Counted from the stretch's first letter, positions 25,177 to 34,171 are shown. The stretch: 64,000 bases of DNA from Rhodococcus sp. 14-1411-2a (GCF_002259485.1 NZ_NPGA01000009.1:372001-436000), one strand, 5' to 3'. The notes: generated by a model not told the origin, from the sequence alone. Program-made: numbers and translations.

Positions 25177-26763
25177 ATGAGCTCTCAGCGCACGACGGCC
25201 GACTACATCGTGGTGGGCGCAGGTTCGGCAGGCGCGGTGGTGGCCAATCGCCTCAGCGCAGACCCACGCAACGAGGTGGTTCTCCTCGAGGCCGGCCCCG
25301 AGGACAAGAACAAGTTCGCCCACATTCCCGCTGCGTTCTCCAAACTCTTTCGCAGCGAGGTCGATTGGGACTACTTGACCGAACCGCAACCGGAACTGCG
25401 TGATCGCAGCATCTATTGGCCGCGCGGCAAGATGCTCGGCGGTTCGTCGTCGATGAACGCGATGATGTGGGTGCGCGGATTCGCCGCCGACTACGACGAG
25501 TGGGCAGCGGTGTCCGACGACTCGTGGTCTTTCCGAAACCTCGTCGGATACTTTCGTAGGATCGAGAACATCGAGGGCACAACGGCAGTCGACGCCGGCA
25601 CCGACGGCCCCCTCATCGTCTCCCACCAGCGCAGCCCCCGCGATCTGACGTCGTCGTTCCTCGACGGCGTCGAAGAAGCAGGCTATCCGCTGGAAACCGC
25701 GAACCTGCCCGAGCCCAAGGGCTTCACCCGCACGATGGTCAACCAGAAGCGCGGAGCACGGTGGAGCACCGCCGATGCCTACCTGCGACCGGCGAAGAAG
25801 CGCAAGAACCTGACCATCCTCACCGAGGCACACGCCACCCGTGTGCTCTTCGAGGGCAGCGCGGCGGTGGGAGTCGAATACGCCTCCGGCGGGCAGACAC
25901 ACACCGTGCGCGCACGCAAAGAGGTGATCCTCTCCGGCGGAGCCATCAACACCCCGCAACTACTGATGCTCTCGGGCATCGGAGACCAGGAACAGCTGAA
26001 GTCCCACGGCATCGCCGTCCAACACCACGCGCCCGGCGTCGGGCAGAACCTCCTCGACCACCTGGCCGCCCTCGTCGGCTGGAAAACCGAAAGAGACTCC
26101 CTCTTCCACGCCGAGAAGATCCCCGAGTTGGTCAACTACCTCGCGCGCCGACGCGGGATGCTCACCTCCAACGTCGCCGAGGCGTACGGATTCATCAAGA
26201 GCCGCGAGGACCTGGCCCTGCCCGACCTCGAACTCATCTTCGGACCGGCACCGTTCTTCGACGAGGGACTCGTCGGCCAGGACTCGCACGCCGCCGTCAT
26301 CGGCGCGGTACTCGTCAAACCCGAGAGCCGCGGCGAGATCACCCTCCGATCGGCCGACCCGTCGGCCAAGCCCATCGTCGAACCCCGCTACCTCAGCGAC
26401 CCCGACGGACTGGACCGCAAAGCGATGATCGAAGGCCTGCGCGCCTGCGTCGCCATCTCCGAAACCCCGTCGTTGAAGGGACTGCTCGGCGACGTCGTAC
26501 GCCCCAGGGTGGCGTCGAACATCTCCCCGGCGGACCTGCTCACCGAGGCCCTCGAACAGAATGCGCACACGCTGTACCACCCCGTGGGCACTGCGCGTAT
26601 GGGCAACGACCCCGCCAGTGTCGTCGATCCCGAGCTGCGAGTGCGGGGCGTCGATCGCCTTCGCGTCGCCGACGCGTCGATCATGCCCAGCATCATCCGC
26701 GGACACACTCACGCGCCGTCGGTGGTGATCGGCGAACGAGCTGCGGACCTGATCCTTCGTTGA
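25177..26763 (+). CDS. GMC-family FAD-dependent oxidoreductase (choline/alcohol dehydrogenase-like)
   Basis: A 528-residue GMC enzyme: a VVGAGSAGAVVANRLS dinucleotide loop at the N terminus, the PRGKMLGGSSSMNAM signature near residue 85, a second GMC signature GAINTPQLLMLSGIG near 265, and the C-terminal catalytic histidines in LYHPVGTARMG and RGHTHAP. It oxidises a primary alcohol to an aldehyde, using FAD. A GAAGGA ribosome-binding site precedes the ATG. It is co-transcribed with the aldehyde dehydrogenase, giving a two-step alcohol-to-acid pathway. Confidence 0.9.
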   Translation: MSSQRTTADYIVVGAGSAGAVVANRLSADPRNEVVLLEAGPEDKNKFAHIPAAFSKLFRSEVDWDYLTEPQPELRDRSIYWPRGKMLGGSSSMNAMMWVRGFAADYDEWAAVSDDSWSFRNLVGYFRRIENIEGTTAVDAGTDGPLIVSHQRSPRDLTSSFLDGVEEAGYPLETANLPEPKGFTRTMVNQKRGARWSTADAYLRPAKKRKNLTILTEAHATRVLFEGSAAVGVEYASGGQTHTVRARKEVILSGGAINTPQLLMLSGIGDQEQLKSHGIAVQHHAPGVGQNLLDHLAALVGWKTERDSLFHAEKIPELVNYLARRRGMLTSNVAEAYGFIKSREDLALPDLELIFGPAPFFDEGLVGQDSHAAVIGAVLVKPESRGEITLRSADPSAKPIVEPRYLSDPDGLDRKAMIEGLRACVAISETPSLKGLLGDVVRPRVASNISPADLLTEALEQNAHTLYHPVGTARMGNDPASVVDPELRVRGVDRLRVADASIMPSIIRGHTHAPSVVIGERAADLILR

Positions 26764-26790
26764 TCCCGAGTGAACCTTCGGAAAAATTCC

Positions 26791-26816
26791 GGTTTGACAG
26801 TCCGGTTTGTCGGGTA
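26791..26816 (+). promoter_or_regulatory. SigF-like promoter upstream of the lipoprotein gene
   Basis: GGTTT (26791-26795), a 16-base spacer and GGGTA (26812-26816) match the mycobacterial/actinobacterial SigF consensus (GGTTT-N15-17-GGGTA). It lies 110 bases before the start codon of the lipoprotein gene at 26926. No competing promoter was identified. Confidence 0.6.
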
Positions 26817-26925
26817 ACAGGTGGACACGCTCCCTTGCAAGGGATCGAGATGGAACCCATCCGCTCGGCAAGCAGCGCCGAATGACCCACAACGCTCGAG
26901 AGACGAGCACGGAAGGTTGACCGAC

Positions 26926-27618
26926 ATGTTCACTGTTCGTAAAGCTTTGGCCGCCACCGCAATCGGTGCACTCACCATCGTCCCGCTTGCCGCATGCTCC
27001 AGCGACGAGGCGTCCGACACCGTCGACAACGCCACCTCCTCGGCAGCGTCGGCCATGGAAACCACCGAGAGCGAGCCCGAGCCCGCAGCCGAGGTCGACA
27101 GCCTCACCGGTGTCGACACCGCAGTTGCATTGGATCCCGGCTTCACCGGCGCGCTGACCACCCTGGGCCTCACGCCCGGCGTCGTCGGAACCGCCACTCT
27201 CGCAGACGGATCCATCCGCTTCCCGATCACCGGCGGAGACGTCAAGTACTGGGAGCCCGGCACCGTCGACCCCTACGTCCAGGGCGAGATCATGCACGAC
27301 GGCAGCGGCCTGTCGCTGACCGCCGGCGAGACCGTCGTCGAGCTCATCAACTTCGACATCGATCCGGGCACTTCGCTTCTCACCGGTGACGTCATGGTCA
27401 ACGGCGAGGAAGCTGCCGCAGACGCAGTTCTGTTCGATCTCGACGGCCGCACCCTGCAGCCGCTCGCTACCGGACCGGACAACACCGCGATCCTGCAGGG
27501 CACCGAGGTGAAGATCTCGGAGACCGCTGCCGGACTGCTCAACAGCACCTTCAACACCGATGCTGTGACCCCGGGACTGCTCGTGGGCGTTGCGACCATC
27601 ACGATCAACACCGCTTAA
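26926..27618 (+). CDS. Putative lipoprotein, unknown function
   Basis: A 230-residue exported protein with a lipobox (VPLAACSSD; Cys near residue 25), then an acidic Ser/Glu-rich linker, then a repetitive beta-rich domain from about residue 60: LDPGFTGALTTLGLTP, SIRFPITGGDVKY, GEIMHDGSGLSLTAG and TTVELI-like strands. It resembles actinobacterial secreted proteins of unknown role. A SigF-type promoter upstream suggests stress or stationary-phase expression. A strong hairpin follows. No enzymatic residues were recognised. Confidence 0.75.
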   Translation: MFTVRKALAATAIGALTIVPLAACSSDEASDTVDNATSSAASAMETTESEPEPAAEVDSLTGVDTAVALDPGFTGALTTLGLTPGVVGTATLADGSIRFPITGGDVKYWEPGTVDPYVQGEIMHDGSGLSLTAGETVVELINFDIDPGTSLLTGDVMVNGEEAAADAVLFDLDGRTLQPLATGPDNTAILQGTEVKISETAAGLLNSTFNTDAVTPGLLVGVATITINTA

Positions 27619-27637
27619 TCACTGTCTCCTGAACGCC

Positions 27638-27680
27638 CGTGCGCGAGTTGTCGCCGTGAAAACGGCGGCGCTCGCGCACG
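27638..27680 (+). terminator. Hairpin after the lipoprotein gene
   Basis: Arms CGTGCGCGAG (27638-27647) and CTCGCGCACG (27671-27680) are perfectly complementary, with an inner CGCCG/CGGCG pair and a TGAAAA loop. It starts 20 bases after the stop codon. Confidence 0.75.
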
Positions 27681-27711
27681 AGTGTTTGCATCGCACGGTC
27701 AGGAACCTCGA

Positions 27712-28182
27712 ATGAGAGCCTTCACGAAGATCTACGGTGGACACCCGCTACACGCGGTCGGTCTGCTGCTCTCGTTCGCGCTGGTCGGCTACGTCGTGGC
27801 ACTCATGGGGCCGCAGGCTCTGTGGAACAACGACGTGTGGTGGAAATCCGTTCTCGTGTGGTTCTTCGGATCGGTACTGCTGCACGACGCCGTACTCTTC
27901 CCGCTCTACTCACTGGCCGATCGGCTGCTCACCGGCATTCCGCGTCACCGCCTGGCCGTGTCGCCGGTGAACTTCGTTCGAGTTCCCGCACTCGGAGCCG
28001 CCCTGACCTTCCTGATGTTCTTTCCCGGCATTCTCTCTCAGGGCGCGCAATCGTACCGAGCCGCAACCGGTTTGACCCAGGAACCCTTTCTCGGACGTTG
28101 GCTCGCACTGACCGCCGTGTTGTTCACCGTGAGCGCAGCCGCCTACTTCACCCGATGGACCCTCGTACGGAGCCGAGCATGA
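27712..28182 (+). CDS. Small four-helix membrane protein, unknown function
   Basis: A 156-residue integral membrane protein with four hydrophobic segments: VGLLLSFALVGYVVALMG, SVLVWFFGSVLLHDAVLFPL, ALGAALTFLMFFPGIL and WLALTAVLFTVSAAAYF. The ATG at 27712 has AGGA nine bases upstream. The start ten codons earlier adds only a short stretch without a ribosome-binding site. Its stop overlaps the start of the methyltransferase gene. No family was recognised, and it may be a membrane partner of that methyltransferase. Confidence 0.75.
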   Translation: MRAFTKIYGGHPLHAVGLLLSFALVGYVVALMGPQALWNNDVWWKSVLVWFFGSVLLHDAVLFPLYSLADRLLTGIPRHRLAVSPVNFVRVPALGAALTFLMFFPGILSQGAQSYRAATGLTQEPFLGRWLALTAVLFTVSAAAYFTRWTLVRSRA

Positions 28183-28844
28183 GCGTCACCGCCGATACAC
28201 TCTTCAACCGCGCAGCAGCCGGACTACCCTGCTGGATAGGCGATTCCGACGGCAGCAGGCAGCAGCTTCCCACCGAGCGTTGGATGGGTGGCAGCGCCTC
28301 GTCGGCCGAGGATCGCCGCGCGGATCACGCGATGCTCAGCCGCTGTACCGGCCCCACGATCGATCTCGGCTGCGGTCCGGGTCGACTCACCGAAGCGCTT
28401 GCTCGACGCGGCGTTTCGGCACTCGGTGTCGACACCTCCCGAGCCGCCGTCGATCTGACCATCGGACGCGGCGGCAACGCCGTTCTCCGCGACCTCTTCG
28501 AGCCACTGCCCGACACCGGCAACTGGTCGTGTGTCCTCCTCGCGGACGGAAACATCGGCATCGGCGGAGACCCGGTGCGTCTGCTTCGCCGGGCCGCCGA
28601 CCTGCTCGCCCCCCACGGAGCCGTCATCGCCGAAGTGGATGCGCCGAGCGACACGGGAATTCGCCACCGCACCGTTCGATGGGAAACCGACACCATGGTC
28701 GGCGACTGGTTCGCCTGGTCCAGTGTCAGCGCCGACGCCACCGCAGATCTCGCCGGCGCCGCAGGCCTGCGAGTGGTGGACGTGGCACCGATCCACGGGC
28801 GCTGGTTCGCTCAGATGACGCTGGCCCCGTTCACCAATTCGTGA
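28179..28844 (+). CDS. Class I SAM-dependent methyltransferase
   Basis: A 221-residue methyltransferase. Motif I is TIDLGCGPGRLTEALARRG (about residues 60-78), followed by SALGVDTSRAAVDL with the acidic ribose-binding residue, and the later strand GAVIAEVDAP. It is translationally coupled to the upstream membrane gene (ATGA). The last 14 bases overlap the convergent glycosyltransferase gene. The substrate is unknown. Proximity to the Rv0535-Rv0541c-like glycosylation block suggests a lipid or glycan intermediate. Confidence 0.82.
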   Translation: MSVTADTLFNRAAAGLPCWIGDSDGSRQQLPTERWMGGSASSAEDRRADHAMLSRCTGPTIDLGCGPGRLTEALARRGVSALGVDTSRAAVDLTIGRGGNAVLRDLFEPLPDTGNWSCVLLADGNIGIGGDPVRLLRRAADLLAPHGAVIAEVDAPSDTGIRHRTVRWETDTMVGDWFAWSSVSADATADLAGAAGLRVVDVAPIHGRWFAQMTLAPFTNS

Positions 28845-30114
28845 ACAGGAGATGATTGATCGCCAACGCGCCGATCACCTGCAGCGCCAACCAGAAACGA
28901 TGCGTCCGGATCGGCAACACAGCAGGCGCGATCAGCATCCACATCGCGAAGGGCAACCAGATCCTCTCGGTCTCCGCTTTGCTCAACTGACTCAGATCCG
29001 CCATGACCACTGCCGCGATCGCCGAGATCACCAACAGGTTGATCGGCTCCAGCCGAGTGAGTATCCGCGGGAACGCCGCGGGCACAGCCACACCCAACGC
29101 ACAGAACAGCGCCGCGAAGTTCGCCCAGCCCCAGTACTCGAACGGCCGGTCCTTCGCGATGCCCTGGTAGTAGCGCTCCTGCACCAGCAAGTAACCGTCG
29201 TACCACCAGAATCCGTACGCGGTGAAGATCCCGGCAACGATCAGCGCACCGATCAGCGCGCCGAGGAACGGCAGAATCCTTCGCCCGGCGATCAGCACCG
29301 CGATCGCAGGCAGGCCCATCAACACCAACCCGTAGTTGAGGTAGACGCCGAAACCGAGCAACACTCCCGCACCGATCGACGCGGGCCACAGGTAGCGCTT
29401 CGTCGAGATCGCCAGCAGCGCAATTCCCCACGCGGCGACACCGGCGTAGAACGCATCGGCGGAAACGGCGATCCAGATCGCGGCCGGGGCGATGGCCACG
29501 AACGGTGCTGCCCGCCGCGCGATGTTCTCGTCGCCGAGCACCCGGAGCGTGAGTACCAGCGCCACAGCGGCACTCGTGCCGACCAGCACACAGAGTGTCG
29601 CCGCCCAGGCTCCTCCGCCGAGGCCGAGACGATCGAGCCACACGAAAGTGAGCAGTGCGCCGGGGGGATGACCCGACACATGCGTCGTCCACGAATCGGC
29701 CTGGTAGTCCAGAATGCGTTCGGAGAATCCGCGGAGCGTGGCGGGAATGTCGGTGATGCCGGGCACTTCGTGCAGGTACTCGTCCGTCGATGCCAGCCGG
29801 TTCACGAAGCCGCGCTTCCAACCGTCCACCATCGCCAGCGACATCGTCCAGGCCGCCGACGCGCCCCACACCACGAACAACAGTCGCGTCCACGACAGTC
29901 GGCGTGCGACCGTCGGCCCCCACAGCACAGTGGCGACGGCTATCAGAACGGCGACAGGAGTTCCCCATCCCACGTGAATCTCGCGGAAGCCGAACAGCGG
30001 CGCCGCATCGGCGAAGTCACGTACCTGCTGCGGAGTTCTGTTGATGATGGGGGTGACGAGTTCGTTTCCCAGGTACGGAACGACGAATGCGACCACGACG
30101 AGCACGACGGCCAA
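28831..30114 (-). CDS. Polytopic membrane GT-C-type glycosyltransferase-like protein (Rv0541c-like)
   Basis: At least 427 residues with about ten to eleven membrane segments and a long first loop (HEVPGITDIPATLRGF ... HPPGALL), the layout of actinobacterial GT-C proteins such as Rv0541c. It would use a polyprenyl-phosphate sugar donor outside the membrane. The start is uncertain: TTG at 30114 is the nearest usable codon. Sequence similar to a normal basic N terminus (TIRYWREAVAG) continues upstream, but no ATG, GTG or TTG is found in frame until 30267, inside the divergent MTA phosphorylase gene. Confidence 0.75.
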   Translation of the reverse strand: MAVVLVVVAFVVPYLGNELVTPIINRTPQQVRDFADAAPLFGFREIHVGWGTPVAVLIAVATVLWGPTVARRLSWTRLLFVVWGASAAWTMSLAMVDGWKRGFVNRLASTDEYLHEVPGITDIPATLRGFSERILDYQADSWTTHVSGHPPGALLTFVWLDRLGLGGGAWAATLCVLVGTSAAVALVLTLRVLGDENIARRAAPFVAIAPAAIWIAVSADAFYAGVAAWGIALLAISTKRYLWPASIGAGVLLGFGVYLNYGLVLMGLPAIAVLIAGRRILPFLGALIGALIVAGIFTAYGFWWYDGYLLVQERYYQGIAKDRPFEYWGWANFAALFCALGVAVPAAFPRILTRLEPINLLVISAIAAVVMADLSQLSKAETERIWLPFAMWMLIAPAVLPIRTHRFWLALQVIGALAINHLLFTNW

Positions 30115-30226
30115 CGTGCCTGCGACGGCTTCTCTCCAGTAACGGATAGTCTTTTCTCCCTGCGGACTTGAAGGCGAACACGACTTCGGACCAGCATATC
30201 GACCGACGGTGATGGAGGATGAGCAG

Positions 30227-31024
30227 ATGGACAACGACGCGACGGGGCGGGCCGAGATAGCCGTCATCGGCGGCAGCGGCTTCTATTCGTTCTTCGGAGC
30301 CGACGCCCAGGAGGTAGTGCTCGACACCCCCTACGGCGCTCCGAGCGCCCCGATCACGTTGGGCGAGGTGGAAGGTCGGCGAGTGGCGTTTCTGCCCCGA
30401 CACGGCCGCAATCACGAGTACTCACCGCACACGTTGCCGTACCGCGCCAACATGTGGGCGCTGCGGATGCTCGGGGTGAGCCGAGTGTTCGCCCCGTGCG
30501 CGGTCGGATCCCTGGTGTCCGAGTACGGCCCGGGCACCGTCGTGATTCCCGATCAACTGGTCGACCGAACGTCCGGGAGAGCACAGACCTACTTCGACGA
30601 GGGCGGGATTCACGTCGAATTCGCAGACCCGTACTGCCCGACGCTCCGGAAGTCCGCGGTCCAGGACTCGGCGATCGACGGCGGCGTCATGGTCGTCGTC
30701 GAGGGTCCTCGGTTCTCCACTCGTGCCGAGAGCCAGTGGTTCGCGCGCCAGGGTTGGACGCTGGTGAACATGACCGGCCACCCCGAGGCCGTTCTGGCTC
30801 GCGAACTCGAACTCTGCTACGCACCGATCGCATTGGTGACCGACCTCGACGCCGGCATCGAGTCCGGTCAGGGCGTCAAGGCGGTGGACGTGTTCGCCGA
30901 GTTCCAGAAGAACATCGAGCCACTCAAGGCACTGGTGCGCTCGGCCATCTCCGACGCTCCCACCGGCGACTGCCCGACCTGTCGGGTGCACACCGGCCTC
31001 ACGCTGCCGATCGAGCTGCCATGA
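30227..31024 (+). CDS. S-methyl-5'-thioadenosine/purine nucleoside phosphorylase (Rv0535-like)
   Basis: A 265-residue phosphorylase of the MTAP/PNP family: IAVIGGSGFYSF (phosphate loop), FLPRHGRNHEYSPHTLPYRANMW-type active-site segment (RHGRNHEYSPH) and WTLVNMTGHPEAVLARELELCY for the base pocket. It splits methylthioadenosine to methylthioribose-1-phosphate and adenine. The ATG at 30227 is chosen because GGAGG lies eight bases before it. GTG 30209 and ATG 30212 are less well placed. It starts the plus-strand block corresponding to Rv0535-Rv0540. Confidence 0.9.
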   Translation: MDNDATGRAEIAVIGGSGFYSFFGADAQEVVLDTPYGAPSAPITLGEVEGRRVAFLPRHGRNHEYSPHTLPYRANMWALRMLGVSRVFAPCAVGSLVSEYGPGTVVIPDQLVDRTSGRAQTYFDEGGIHVEFADPYCPTLRKSAVQDSAIDGGVMVVVEGPRFSTRAESQWFARQGWTLVNMTGHPEAVLARELELCYAPIALVTDLDAGIESGQGVKAVDVFAEFQKNIEPLKALVRSAISDAPTGDCPTCRVHTGLTLPIELP

Positions 31025-32079
31025 CCCGGGTACTGCTCACCGGCGCAGCCGGATTCATCGGCGGCCACATTCGCGATGCGGCAGCCGCCTCCGGCCACGA
31101 GATCGTTGCCGTCGACGCCATGCTGGAATCGGCTCACGGCCCAGGAGCGCGCGCCGACGGAATCATCGATCTCGATGTGCGCGACAAGGACTCGCTCGTC
31201 GACGCATTGCGCGGGGTTGATGTCGTGTGTCACCAGGCCGCCGTCGTCGGCGCCGGCGTCGATGCCGCGGATGCCCCCGCCTACGCCAGCCACAACGACT
31301 ACGGGACGGCAGTTCTGCTCGCCGCGATGTACGAGGCGGGCTGTTCGCGGCTGGTTCTCGCCTCGTCGATGGTCGTCTACGGCGAAGGGCGCTATCTCAA
31401 TTCATCGGGCGAGACCGTAGTTCCGCCGCCCCGCACCCGCGCCGATCTCGATGCCGGCTTGTTCGACAATCGCGATCCGAGGTCCGGTGAGCCCCTCGAT
31501 TGGCTTCTGGTGGAGGAGGATTCGTTACTCGAGCCGAGGAGCATCTACGCGGCGAGCAAACTGGCACAGGAGAACTACGCCTCCGCGTGGGCGGTATCGA
31601 CGGGCGGCTCGGTGGTCGCACTGCGTTACCACAACGTCTACGGACCGAACATGCCCCGCAACACCCCGTATTCCGGTGTGGCAGCGATGTTCCGCTCGTC
31701 GCTGGAACTCGGCCGGGCCCCGACCGTGTACGAGGACGGCAAGCAGGCCCGCGATTTCGTGCACGTTCACGACGTCGCAGCGGCCAACATCGCGTCGATC
31801 GACGCAGAGACCGAGGGCTTCACCGCCCTCAACGTCTGCTCGGGACAACCGATCACCATCGGTGAGGTCGCCACCATCCTCGCCGAAGCACGCGGCGGGC
31901 CTACACCCGAGATCACCGGACGCTACCGAGCCGGCGATGTACGGCACATCGTCGCCAGTTCCCGACTGGCCGAACAGACCCTGGGATTCCGCGCGAGGAT
32001 CATGCCGAGGGACGGTCTCACCGCATTCGCCGACGCACCGTTGCGCGACGCCGAGGGCACGGGACCACCCCGTGTCTGA
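31021..32079 (+). CDS. NAD-dependent epimerase/dehydratase (Rv0536/GalE3-like)
   Basis: A 352-residue short-chain extended dehydrogenase. The N terminus, RVLLTGAAGFIGGHIRDAA, is the Rossmann GxxGxxG loop. The active-site Ser and the YxxxK motif appear as ASSMVVYGEG and YAASKLAQE, followed by RYHNVYGPNMP. Sequences of this type interconvert nucleotide sugars. The start overlaps the phosphorylase stop (ATGA). The order phosphorylase-epimerase-GT2-DUF2064 parallels M. tuberculosis Rv0535-Rv0540. Confidence 0.88.
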   Translation: MTRVLLTGAAGFIGGHIRDAAAASGHEIVAVDAMLESAHGPGARADGIIDLDVRDKDSLVDALRGVDVVCHQAAVVGAGVDAADAPAYASHNDYGTAVLLAAMYEAGCSRLVLASSMVVYGEGRYLNSSGETVVPPPRTRADLDAGLFDNRDPRSGEPLDWLLVEEDSLLEPRSIYAASKLAQENYASAWAVSTGGSVVALRYHNVYGPNMPRNTPYSGVAAMFRSSLELGRAPTVYEDGKQARDFVHVHDVAAANIASIDAETEGFTALNVCSGQPITIGEVATILAEARGGPTPEITGRYRAGDVRHIVASSRLAEQTLGFRARIMPRDGLTAFADAPLRDAEGTGPPRV

Positions 32080-32725
32080 ACAGAAATCGGTGACCGTCGT
32101 CATCCCCTGCATGAACGAGGCCGAATCGCTTCCGGCAGTACTCGATTCGGTACCGGCGGGCTACTCCACGATCGTGGTGGACAACAACTCCACCGACGCC
32201 ACCGCCGCCGTCGCCGCAGCCCACGGAGCCACGGTGATCTCCGAAACCGTGCCCGGCTACGGCGCAGCAGTGCATGCAGGCGTCGTGGCAGCCGACACCG
32301 ACATCGTCTGCGTCCTCGACGGAGACGGCTCCATGGATCCGCGTGACCTGCCGACCCTCGTGACGGCCCTCGACCATGCGGACCTCGCCGTCGGTCGCCG
32401 TCGACCGGCGAAGGGAAGCTCGCCCCTGCACGCCAGGATCGGCAATGCCGTTCTCTCACTTCGGCTTCGCACCAAGTACAAGCTGCCCGTGCACGACCTC
32501 GGAGCCATTCGCGCGGTACGCCGTCAGGCTCTGCTCGACCTCGGCGTCACCGACCGCCGCTCGGGCTATCCACTGCAGCTGCTGGTACTGGCGGCCGAAG
32601 CCGGCTGGACCGTCGTCGAACACGACGTGGTCTACCGACCACGGACAGCCGGAACGTCGAAGGTCTCGGGATCGGTGAAGGGAACCATCGTCGCCGTGCG
32701 GGATTTCTGGAAGGTGCTCTCGTGA
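32072..32725 (+). CDS. Family 2 glycosyltransferase (dolichyl-phosphate-sugar synthase-like, Rv0539-like)
   Basis: A 217-residue GT2 enzyme starting at GTG 32072, eight bases inside the epimerase gene. The nucleotide-binding start is VTVVIPCMNEAESLPAVL, and the metal-binding motif VLDGDGSMDP sits at residues 88-95. The C terminus lacks membrane helices, so it is a soluble or peripheral enzyme transferring a sugar from a nucleotide donor to a polyprenyl phosphate or glycerate-type acceptor. It overlaps the DUF2064 gene by four bases. Confidence 0.88.
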   Translation: MSEQKSVTVVIPCMNEAESLPAVLDSVPAGYSTIVVDNNSTDATAAVAAAHGATVISETVPGYGAAVHAGVVAADTDIVCVLDGDGSMDPRDLPTLVTALDHADLAVGRRRPAKGSSPLHARIGNAVLSLRLRTKYKLPVHDLGAIRAVRRQALLDLGVTDRRSGYPLQLLVLAAEAGWTVVEHDVVYRPRTAGTSKVSGSVKGTIVAVRDFWKVLS

Positions 32726-33372
32726 CCGTCACCGCTCTCGTCGTCGCCAAAGCCCCCGTACCCGGGCTGGCCAAGACCCGGCTCGCCGCCACGATCGGCG
32801 ACTCCGCCGCAGCCGAACTGGCGGCGGCCTCGCTGCTCGACACCCTCGACGCCGTCTCGGCCGCCGACGTCGACCGCCGTGTCGTGGCCCTCACCGGCAA
32901 TCTCGCCGACGCGGCCCGCGTCGACGAACTGACCCGCGCGCTGGCGTCGTTCACGGTCGTAGCGCAGCGCGGCGACGGGCTGGGCGAACGACTGGCCAAT
33001 GCCCACGCCGACGCGGCCACCACCGGTTCCGTACTGCAGATCGGCATGGACACCCCTCAGGTCACGGCGCACTTGCTGTCCGACGCGGCCGCGCAACTCG
33101 GCAACAGTGACGTACTCGGATTCGCCGAGGACGGCGGCTGGTGGGCGCTCGGCCTTCGCAACCCCGAACTCGCTCGGTTCTTGCTCGACGTGCCCATGTC
33201 CGCCCCGTCGACGGGCTCCGACACACTCGATGCCTTGACCGCGGCCGGGGCGTCGATCACGATGCTCCCGGAATTGCGCGATGTCGATTTCGAGTCCGAT
33301 CTCGAAGCGGTGGCGCAATTGTGCGCACCGAACAGTCGGTTCCATATTGCCGTCGAAAAAGTCGGTAATTGA
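32722..33372 (+). CDS. DUF2064/TIGR04282-type glycosyltransferase-like protein (Rv0540-like)
   Basis: A 216-residue GT-A-fold protein: VTALVVAKAPVPGLAKTRLA is the nucleotide-sugar loop typical of this family, with LGERLANAHADA and QIGMDTPQVTAHLL (an xMDxP in place of DSD-type metal site) following. Family members often sit next to GT2 genes, as here, but their reaction is not established. The GTG start overlaps the previous stop (GTGA). It is the last gene of the coupled block. Confidence 0.85.
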   Translation: MTVTALVVAKAPVPGLAKTRLAATIGDSAAAELAAASLLDTLDAVSAADVDRRVVALTGNLADAARVDELTRALASFTVVAQRGDGLGERLANAHADAATTGSVLQIGMDTPQVTAHLLSDAAAQLGNSDVLGFAEDGGWWALGLRNPELARFLLDVPMSAPSTGSDTLDALTAAGASITMLPELRDVDFESDLEAVAQLCAPNSRFHIAVEKVGN

Positions 33373-33568
33373 AAGCGGCCTCGGTCCGTTCCGTCAGGTC
33401 TGTTTCGACCGAAATGCCGCATCGAGGCCGCAATCTCCACATCCGTTGTGGAACAGCACCTTCGATCTGCCCGAATTGCCGGACCGCAGGCGACCAATAT
33501 CGAATCGCAACAAAGCCGAACCACCGTTTCACGGCTATTTCACAGACACAGGTGCTAGAAAGTGTGAC

Positions 33569-33730
33569 ATGACCGGGTTGTTGATAGGCGTAGCCGTCTG
33601 GATGGTGTTCGCGACAGTCGTCGCCACCGTCCTCGGCCGCGTCGCGCGCCGGGGTGACTCCGAGGAATTGGGGTCGACGATCGAGTGGGACGTCGAGGCT
33701 CTCGAGCACGAACTTCACCACGAGAACTGA
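33569..33730 (+). CDS. Small single-helix membrane protein, unknown
   Basis: A 53-residue protein with one hydrophobic segment near the N terminus (GLLIGVAVWMVFATVVATVLG) followed by a basic turn (RVARRGD) and an acidic tail ending EALEHELHHEN. The likely topology is N-out with the tail in the cytoplasm, or a short signal anchor. It lies about 200 bases after the DUF2064 gene. The frame is open well upstream, but the ATG gives the only compact protein. It ends seven bases before the convergent MarR gene. Confidence 0.55.
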   Translation: MTGLLIGVAVWMVFATVVATVLGRVARRGDSEELGSTIEWDVEALEHELHHEN

Positions 33731-33736
33731 CTGCGC

Positions 33737-34171
33737 TCAGTCGACCCGCTCGACGATCTCGGTGAGAATACGAGCCGCTGCGGCCAGCGTCTGGCGCTGC
33801 TGCGGCGTCAATTCGTCCAATTGTTCCGCCAGCGCGATTTCCCGAGCGGCAACCTCCTGCCGTGCAGTCGCCGTGCCCGCATCGGTCAACAGAAGAACCA
33901 CCTGCCTGCCGTCCGTCGGATGCGGCTCCCGGCTCATCAAACCCAACTCGACCAAGGCGTGCGACGACCTGGACACCGACGGCGGCTTGATCCGCTCACG
34001 CGCCGCCAACTCCCCCGTCGTCATCGGCCCCTCACGAAGCAACGTCGTCAGAATCGACAGCTGAGCGACGGGCAATCTGTCGCTGGAATGGCGCAGTCGG
34101 AGTCTCCGATTCAATCGCATTGCACTGACGGACAAATCCCTCGCCAGCCGGGAATCGGGCAGATCACTCAC
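33737..34171 (-). CDS. MarR-family transcriptional regulator
   Basis: A 144-residue winged-helix regulator: QLSILTTLLREGPMTTGELA (helix-turn-helix start), IKPPSVSRSSHALVELGLM (recognition helix) and the wing SREPHPTDGRQVVLLLTDAG. MarR proteins bind palindromic promoters as dimers and release on ligand binding. Its GTG start lies 140 bases from the divergent DUF4185 gene, a possible target. A second possible target is the small membrane gene that converges with it. Confidence 0.92.
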   Translation of the reverse strand: MSDLPDSRLARDLSVSAMRLNRRLRLRHSSDRLPVAQLSILTTLLREGPMTTGELAARERIKPPSVSRSSHALVELGLMSREPHPTDGRQVVLLLTDAGTATARQEVAAREIALAEQLDELTPQQRQTLAAAARILTEIVERVD

